Shown here: positions 58,960 to 64,000 of the stretch, one piece after another
How positions within the stretch are numbered: the stretch's first letter is position 1
How the letters are laid out: every line of letters begins with the position of its first letter
The notes under the pieces: model-generated
The model's input: the letters and a program-made list of their open reading frames with translations, nothing else
Told to the model about the DNA's origin: nothing
The model's database searches: none
Source: Chloracidobacterium sp.
GTDB taxonomy: Bacteria; Acidobacteriota; Blastocatellia; Pyrinomonadales; Pyrinomonadaceae
Reading direction: 5' to 3'
NCBI GenBank assembly: GCA_016711345.1
Contig: JADJTD010000001.1
Coordinates: 1,116,001 to 1,180,000, forward strand
Length of the DNA stretch: 64,000 nucleotides
Made by a program: the position numbers and the translations under genes

Positions 58960-60000
58960 TTATGCTGCCATCTCCATAAACAACGCATCGGCGGCGATCT
59001 TCTTGTTAATGTTTACGACGAGGTTTTCACGAATTGTGTCTATCGCGGTGAGCCACGCGGGAAGATCGGCAGAGCGTGCGTTGTCGGCTAACAATGTAAG
59101 TTTGTCGGCGAGATCTGTATTTACAATTCTTACTGCGTTACTGCTCACGTTTAGCGTCCAAACATCATGGATCAGCGATTGCAAAATATCGAGGTTCTGC
59201 TCGAACAGATCTTTATTCTTGGCATCATTCATTTCCTCGGCGGTGCGGAGCATGGCGGCACGGTCGCCGGATTCGAGAGCATTTGTGACAATACCGAGCA
59301 TTCTTTCGCGTGCGGTCCGGAATTTTTCGACATTTATCGAAACCGCTCTGCCAATACTGCCTCTCGACAATCTTGATGCGAGTCTTGCTTCGTCGTGTGA
59401 GAACGCTCGATCTTCAATGAGAAATCGTTCAACATCTTCGATCGCGACAGGTGCAAACCTCAGTGTCTGGCAGCGCGAACGGACAGTTGCAAGCAGTGAA
59501 TCAGGACGTGACGTGATCAAAAAAATATAGGATGTCGGCGCAGGTTCTTCGAGCGTCTTTAGCAGAGCGTTAGACGATTCGTCGTTCATCTTGTCGGCGT
59601 CGTCGATGATAAAAAATCGTGCCTTTGCTTCGTATGGCAAATAATGCGCGTGTTTCTCGAGGTCACGGATCGCATCGACAGCGATCGTTCGTCTATGTGC
59701 AACGATCTTACCGACATCGCTGTGGCCGCCGAAAAATACTTTTTTGAAATCGTCTCGGTTCTTATCCGTTGGTTCAGGAATCGCAAATGCATCAACACGG
59801 CTGCACACCGCACAAACGCCGCAGCCTTCGCCGTCATTGGGTTCCGGGCAAATAATTGCCTTAATAAGCTCCAATGCAAACTGCTGTTTTCCCACGCCTT
59901 CATCGCCCGCAAAAAGCAAAGCATTAGGCACGCGGCCGTTAGCGAGTAAATGTTTTAGCGTATGTTTTACGTTGTCTTTTCCGACGAGTTTGCTAAACAT
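58960..60000 (-). CDS. holB: DNA polymerase III subunit delta'
   Basis: The 346-residue clamp-loader AAA+ subunit has a Walker A-like GDEGVGKQQFALE (about 34-46). Four zinc cysteines are in CPEPNDGEGCGVCAVCSR (52-69). HYLPYEAKARFFIIDDADKM and NALLKTLEEPAPTSYIFLIT are Walker B and SRC-region signatures, ending in SRCQTL. It overlaps tmk by 8 bases, as in many genomes. Confidence 0.94.
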   Translation of the reverse strand: MFSKLVGKDNVKHTLKHLLANGRVPNALLFAGDEGVGKQQFALELIKAIICPEPNDGEGCGVCAVCSRVDAFAIPEPTDKNRDDFKKVFFGGHSDVGKIVAHRRTIAVDAIRDLEKHAHYLPYEAKARFFIIDDADKMNDESSNALLKTLEEPAPTSYIFLITSRPDSLLATVRSRCQTLRFAPVAIEDVERFLIEDRAFSHDEARLASRLSRGSIGRAVSINVEKFRTARERMLGIVTNALESGDRAAMLRTAEEMNDAKNKDLFEQNLDILQSLIHDVWTLNVSSNAVRIVNTDLADKLTLLADNARSADLPAWLTAIDTIRENLVVNINKKIAADALFMEMAA

Positions 60001-60631
60001 CGATATTTAGAGTTTCCGAGATTATAGAAACAACATTAGCATGAATTTCTTCCATGGTTCCCATGGCTTTGATCACGCGAAAACGCTCAGGTTCGCGTCG
60101 GGCGATTCCCAAATACGCTTTTCGCACACGAGTATAAAATTCACCGGTTTCCTCGTCCATTCGATTTCTTTTCGTGTGATTTTCATCACGATCTGCCATT
60201 CTTGCAATGGCTTCCTCAACCGTAATGTCAAAAAACAATGTCAGATCAGGTTTTAGTCCGCCGGTCGCGAGTTCTATAACTTGGTTGACCTTTTCTTCGT
60301 CAAACCCGCGTCCCGCTCCCTGATACGCAAATGTTGCATCGGCATAGCGATCGGAGATAACGATCTTTCCGATTTCAAGTGCCGGTTTAATTAGGTATTC
60401 GACGTGCTGTGCTCGGTCGGCAGCGAAAGATAGCAATTCTGCCATAGGCGCGACTGTTTCTTTCGTTTCGAGAAATGCCTCGCGCAACGCTCTGCCGAGC
60501 GGAGTACCGCCAGGCTCACAAGTGGTAATGACCTCGACGCCGGAACTCGCGAGTTCACTGGCAAGCATACGCATCTGCGTGGACTTTCCGCTGCCGTCGA
60601 TGCCTTCAAACGTGATGAATTTTCCCTTCAA
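59993..60631 (-). CDS. tmk: Thymidylate kinase
   Basis: The 212-residue enzyme phosphorylates dTMP to dTDP. FITFEGIDGSGKSTQMRMLA has the P-loop (about 9-17). CEPGGTPLGRALRE holds the DR/E-type substrate motif, and VISDRYADATFAYQGAGRG is the dTMP-binding signature. The lid RMDEETGEFYTRVR lies near the end. It overlaps hfq by 4 bases and holB by 8. Confidence 0.96.
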   Translation of the reverse strand: MKGKFITFEGIDGSGKSTQMRMLASELASSGVEVITTCEPGGTPLGRALREAFLETKETVAPMAELLSFAADRAQHVEYLIKPALEIGKIVISDRYADATFAYQGAGRGFDEEKVNQVIELATGGLKPDLTLFFDITVEEAIARMADRDENHTKRNRMDEETGEFYTRVRKAYLGIARREPERFRVIKAMGTMEEIHANVVSIISETLNIDV

Positions 60632-60861
60632 GACTGAATATCGGATACCGGCTTCCGCTCCTGAGAGATCGAGGAAATGCCGTGTTTGAATATTAGTACA
60701 TCCGGCCCGCCGACATCGAGCAAGACCGAAAACTTGTCAAAACTTTTTATTCTTCCGGTAAGAGTTGATCCGTGTAGAAGATGAATGACAACCGAGATGC
60801 GTTCGCGTCGAGCGGAGTTCAAAAATGCATCCTGAATGTTCTGAGCGGCCTGCTTTTCCAT
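60628..60861 (-). CDS. hfq: RNA chaperone Hfq
   Basis: The 77-residue Sm-like protein has the Sm1 region NIQDAFLNSARRERISVVIH (8-27) and Sm2-like LLHGSTLTGRIKSFDKFSVL and FKHGISSI, where the usual YKHAISTI is slightly changed. It forms the hexamer that helps small RNAs pair with mRNAs. It follows miaA, as in many bacteria, and shares 4 bases with tmk. GAGGA lies before ATG. Confidence 0.92.
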   Translation of the reverse strand: MEKQAAQNIQDAFLNSARRERISVVIHLLHGSTLTGRIKSFDKFSVLLDVGGPDVLIFKHGISSISQERKPVSDIQS

Positions 60862-60975
60862 AACGATTCCTCAATTTCAAAAGTCAATTAAAAACAATGG
60901 GATCGGGTCCCTACAAAGGTGCATAGGATCGTATCAAAATTATATCAAATTTCGGCTTTGCGGCGATAGTTGTAT

Positions 60976-61923
60976 TTACCGGTCATTGATCTCCCGCAAA
61001 AGTCCGGCGAGGATGTCAGGCTGATCACCGAAACCCTTGAGCCAGCTAGAGTTAGGCTCGCCACGAAACCAAGTCAATTGGCGTTTTGCGTAATTCCGCA
61101 CATCCTGTTTTGACCGCTCGATCGCCGATTCGAGGTCACGTTCGCCGCGAAGATATTCACAAACTCGCCGATAGCCGTGTGCCCCGAGAGCGTTGGTATT
61201 ATCTTTAACGCCGTAAGCAATTAATTGTTTCACCTCTTCGATAAGGCCGATGGCAAAGTGCCCTTCGGTTCTCTCATTTATCTTCGCGTATAGCTCATCG
61301 CGCGGCGGGTCAAGCACAGATAACCTTATCCGTTCGGCAAATTCCGGCGGTGCAATGCGGTTCGGCTGCTGAGTTGAAAGCCGTTCGCCCGTTTGAAAAT
61401 ACACCTCAAGAGCACGAATGACTCGAACATAGTCGCGCGGCTGCAGCTTTGACGAGGTTTCGGGATCGACCCTTGTCAGTATCTTGTGCAAATACTCTGC
61501 GCCATGTTTTTTCTGTATTGCACGCAGACGTTCCCGCAGATCTTCGTCGGTCTTTGGGCTTTCAAAAAGAGGCTGTCGCAACGTCCGCAAATAAAATCCT
61601 GTGCCGCCAACTAAAATCGGTACTTTGCCACGCAATTCGATCTCAACGATCTTCTCTGCAGCATCGCGTGCCCAATCCATCGCTGTGTAATTCACATTCG
61701 GATCGACATAATCGATCAAATGATGCGGTACCCCGCGTTTTTCCTCTTCGGTGGGTTTTGCGGTCGCGATCTGAATGCCCTTGTAGATCTGCACCGAATC
61801 GCAATTGATAACTTCGCCTCCAACATGCAAAGCAAGCGCAACGCCCAGCGCCGTCTTGCCCGAACACGTCGGCCCGACAATCGCATAAATGGTATTTTCC
61901 TTTGAACTTACGCTCACACTCAC
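60976..61923 (-). CDS. miaA: tRNA dimethylallyltransferase
   Basis: The 315-residue enzyme adds the isopentenyl group to A37 of tRNAs reading UNN codons. IYAIVGPTCSGKTALGVALA carries the P-loop. NCDSVQIYKGIQIATAKPT and VPHHLIDYVDPN are the substrate-binding signatures, followed by LVGGTGFYLRTL. GTG 61923 is chosen because it gives the usual length and overlaps the stop of a 28-codon ORF (GTGA). The longer frame needs a TTG at 62013. It leads the hfq-tmk-holB run. Confidence 0.93.
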   Translation of the reverse strand: MSVSVSSKENTIYAIVGPTCSGKTALGVALALHVGGEVINCDSVQIYKGIQIATAKPTEEEKRGVPHHLIDYVDPNVNYTAMDWARDAAEKIVEIELRGKVPILVGGTGFYLRTLRQPLFESPKTDEDLRERLRAIQKKHGAEYLHKILTRVDPETSSKLQPRDYVRVIRALEVYFQTGERLSTQQPNRIAPPEFAERIRLSVLDPPRDELYAKINERTEGHFAIGLIEEVKQLIAYGVKDNTNALGAHGYRRVCEYLRGERDLESAIERSKQDVRNYAKRQLTWFRGEPNSSWLKGFGDQPDILAGLLREINDR

Positions 61924-62006
61924 AGCATACTGCGAACGAGTGTGAAAATCAGAATGGTGACAAGCAGTAATACTGCTCCGATGATCTGACTTCGGGAAAG
62001 TTTCAT
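61920..62006 (-). CDS. Tiny single-pass membrane peptide, coupled to miaA
   Basis: The 28-residue frame starts MKLSRSQIIGAVLLLVTIL and ends in IFTLVRSML. That gives a basic N-terminus, one strongly hydrophobic helix and a short basic tail. Its stop TGA overlaps the miaA GTG start. TATAAT (62018-62013) lies 6 nt before its ATG, so the mRNA may be leaderless. I know no homologue. It may be a real peptide or merely a translation-coupling leader. Confidence 0.45.
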   Translation of the reverse strand: MKLSRSQIIGAVLLLVTILIFTLVRSML

Positions 62007-62013
62007 TTTGCAA

Positions 62014-64000
62014 TTATAGCGAATCTCTCACTATCTGTTCTTGTGTCAGAACGCCGGCGTGTATCGGCGGCATTTGATTTTGCCCATCGTGAACGTAAAT
62101 ACAATTCCGTCCACTGCGTTTTGCGTTGTAGAGGGCTTTGTCGGCGATGTTGATCAGGTCGGCCTCGGACAAATCAAACGTGGCAAAAACAGTTGCAATG
62201 CCGACACTGACGGTCAATATTTCGCTGGTTGTTGACAGGCTGTGTGAGATCCGAAGGCTTCTCAGATTATCGACGGCTTGTTCTGCGATATTATAAGCGC
62301 CTTCAGCATCCGTGCCGCCGAGAACGATGGCAAATTCCTCTCCGCCAAATCTGGCGACCAGATCGGTCGGACGCTTGATCGTCTCTGCAAACGCCTCCGC
62401 TACCTTCTTTAAACAATCGTCGCCCGCCAGATGGCCGTAGGTGTCGTTGTAAAGTTTGAAATGATCGATGTCGAGCATTATCAGCGAGATCTCAGTCTTG
62501 AAACGAACGGCCCGATGCCATTCGTCCGCTAGAAAACTCTCAAATTTGCGGCGGTTACCTATCTTTGTGAGGCCGTCGGCATTGGCAAGATTATGAAGCG
62601 CTTCATTTGCCGCAGCTAATTCGCCGGTGCGTTCGTTTACGAGTTTTTTGAGCCGACGCTCACGTGCCTTCATTTGGTGAAGGCTTATTTTCCATGCGGC
62701 GAACAACCCAAGCAGGATCAAAAGTACGACCAACACATAAAACACAGTTGTCTGATAAAAATGCGGCTTCATCTCGACTTTTATCGTCGAACTTTGCTTT
62801 CCCCACAAGCCGTCGCTGTTCGCGGCCATCACATGAAACACATAGTTTCCGGGCGGTAAATACGAGTAGTTGGCAGTCCGTCGCGTGCCTGCGTCAACCC
62901 AATCTTCGTCGTGGCCTTCGAGTTTGTATTTGAACTTGACCTGATCCGCTTTGATTAGACTGATGCCGGTGTAGCGGATCTCAAGGTCATTCTGTCCCGG
63001 TTCGATCGCTATGCCGCTGCGAAAATCAACAGGCTTACGTTCGACCATTATGTCCTCGACCACCGCCGACGGCATTGGTAAATTGGATCGCTCGGCCAAC
63101 GGATCAAGTACTACAACACCATCCTGTGTTGGAAACCAAAATTTGCCATCCTTGTCTTTAAGGCTCGCCGGTTGACGTCCACCGTTGCACTCGATCGAGA
63201 GCATTCCGTCTTCTTTCCCGTATCCAATGCTGTGAAACTTATAGATCTTGCCATCCGCAAAATCGTTTAGTTCCTGACGTTGTACGCGGTAAATGCCTCG
63301 GTTCGAACTTATCCAAAAATATCCTTCCGAGTCTTCCTCGATCGCAAACACGCCGCTGTTGTAAAGGCCGTTCTGTTCCTTGAGACTGACAAATCTTCCG
63401 TCCTTAAATCGGCTCATGCCTTCGTCATACGTTCCGATCCACATTACACCGTCGGCGTCTTCATAGATCGTCCGCACATAATTACCGGCAAGGCCTTCTT
63501 TGGTTGCGTAGTTGGTAAATCGGCCGTCCTCAAATCTGCTCAAACCTCCAAAACCGCCAAACCAAAGATTATTTTTTGAGTCCTCAAAAATGAATGTCAT
63601 GAACTCGTTCGGCAACCCCTCTTTCTTCGAGTACCGAGCAGACAATTTGTAGTCGTTAAATCTTACCAGTCCGTTGCTTGTCGCAGCCCAGACATTTCCG
63701 TGGCGGTCATTTTTGATCGCATTGACGTGAGAGCCTTCGAGCAGCAGTTCCGCTTTTCCGTTTTGGATGAGAAAAATACCGCCGGCGACGCCAACCCACA
63801 TCACGCCGTTCGCGTCTTCCCACAGCGACTGCACCGCAGTTCCACCGTCCCACCACACGCTTGCAGTTTTTTTCCGTGGCTGATGCGAATTTAAATGAAC
63901 AGGCTCAAATTTCCCGTCTCTGAAAATGGTTAAGCCCTTTGCCGAGCCGATCCAAATGTTGTCTTGCCGGTCGCGATAGAGTGGATAAACTTCCGAATGA
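62014..64000 (-). CDS. Propeller-Y_Y_Y-TM-GGDEF diguanylate cyclase, partial (5' end outside window)
   Basis: The visible 661 residues are open to the window edge. The N-terminal part is a two-component-regulator propeller with repeats such as NIWIGSAKGLTIFRDGKFEP, VMWVGVAGGIFLIQNGKAEL and NLWFGGFGGLSRFEDGRFTN. A Y_Y_Y domain follows (RYTGISLIKADQVKFKYKLE), then a membrane helix, a short coiled region and a GGDEF domain. The active site GGEEF is intact, and an inhibitory-site RPTD lies five residues before it. It is a periplasmic-sensing, c-di-GMP-making regulator. The stop codon is 8 bases before the tiny ORF upstream of miaA. Confidence 0.92.
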   Translation of the reverse strand, partial: HSEVYPLYRDRQDNIWIGSAKGLTIFRDGKFEPVHLNSHQPRKKTASVWWDGGTAVQSLWEDANGVMWVGVAGGIFLIQNGKAELLLEGSHVNAIKNDRHGNVWAATSNGLVRFNDYKLSARYSKKEGLPNEFMTFIFEDSKNNLWFGGFGGLSRFEDGRFTNYATKEGLAGNYVRTIYEDADGVMWIGTYDEGMSRFKDGRFVSLKEQNGLYNSGVFAIEEDSEGYFWISSNRGIYRVQRQELNDFADGKIYKFHSIGYGKEDGMLSIECNGGRQPASLKDKDGKFWFPTQDGVVVLDPLAERSNLPMPSAVVEDIMVERKPVDFRSGIAIEPGQNDLEIRYTGISLIKADQVKFKYKLEGHDEDWVDAGTRRTANYSYLPPGNYVFHVMAANSDGLWGKQSSTIKVEMKPHFYQTTVFYVLVVLLILLGLFAAWKISLHQMKARERRLKKLVNERTGELAAANEALHNLANADGLTKIGNRRKFESFLADEWHRAVRFKTEISLIMLDIDHFKLYNDTYGHLAGDDCLKKVAEAFAETIKRPTDLVARFGGEEFAIVLGGTDAEGAYNIAEQAVDNLRSLRISHSLSTTSEILTVSVGIATVFATFDLSEADLINIADKALYNAKRSGRNCIYVHDGQNQMPPIHAGVLTQEQIVRDSL

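Overview
The window looks like chromosomal DNA of a Gram-negative (two-membrane) heterotroph, most plausibly an acidobacterium of the Blastocatellia type. This is an inference from gene content, not a database result. Supporting signs are heptose-activation genes (rfaE1, rfaE2), murJ, rseP, a futalosine-route menaquinone gene (mqnD with ubiX), a FadN/FadA/FadE beta-oxidation set, a secreted S55-type protein, FG-GAP repeat and TolB-like propeller proteins, and a propeller-GGDEF regulator. G+C looks close to 50 % and genes are dense on both strands. I see no rRNA, prophage, insertion sequence, CRISPR array or antibiotic/toxin cassette. Both ends cut a gene: a short-chain dehydrogenase at base 1 and a propeller-GGDEF protein at base 64000.

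Layout. 1-8.7 kb: SDR, SbcD-like nuclease, Lon-N domain protein, degenerate alpha/beta hydrolase, S55 protein, GAF-PAS-GGDEF-EAL protein. 8.7-13.3 kb: a gene-poor regulatory region with two paralogous Crp/Fnr regulators, recurrent GTGCG-N4-CGCAC palindromes, a CAAGG microsatellite and a run of hairpins. 13.4-21 kb: fatty-acid beta-oxidation (fadN, fadA, fadE) behind a FadR-type operator, with DinB, tag, ybaK and a small unknown gene in between. 21-24.8 kb: two glycine-zipper proteins, then an exonuclease/DNA-methyltransferase pair. 24.8-34.2 kb, minus strand: rfaE1-rfaE2-unknown-rsmE, an FG-GAP protein, tRNA-His and tRNA-Arg, a cmk/yjbR/ltaE/DUF5996 run, and a lone EncFtn-like ferritin. 34.3-43 kb: mixed housekeeping and envelope genes (VOC, TolB-like, DUF2461, AraC, rpiB, protease-TPR, LCAT-like). 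43-45.4 kb: ubiX, a methyltransferase and mqnD. 45.7-54 kb: PBP4-like dacB, murJ, gamma-carbonic anhydrase, a truncated HisRS-like protein in tandem with hisS, SulP, DUF1572. 54.5-58.4 kb: dxr-rseP-ispG. 58.5-62 kb, minus strand: miaA-hfq-tmk-holB-DUF2752, preceded by a tiny membrane-peptide ORF.

The most unusual features are: (1) a shortened HisRS paralogue that has lost motif 2 and the motif-3 arginine, duplicated together with its upstream repeat; (2) several families of intergenic inverted repeats that sit against start codons, sometimes supply the stop codon of the gene before, and in three cases end in TAAAAT exactly 6 nt before ATG, which suggests mobile leaderless promoters; (3) the paired Crp/Fnr genes sharing an operator-like palindrome; (4) a B. 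subtilis-type FadR box in front of fadN, overlapping an 18-codon leader ORF.
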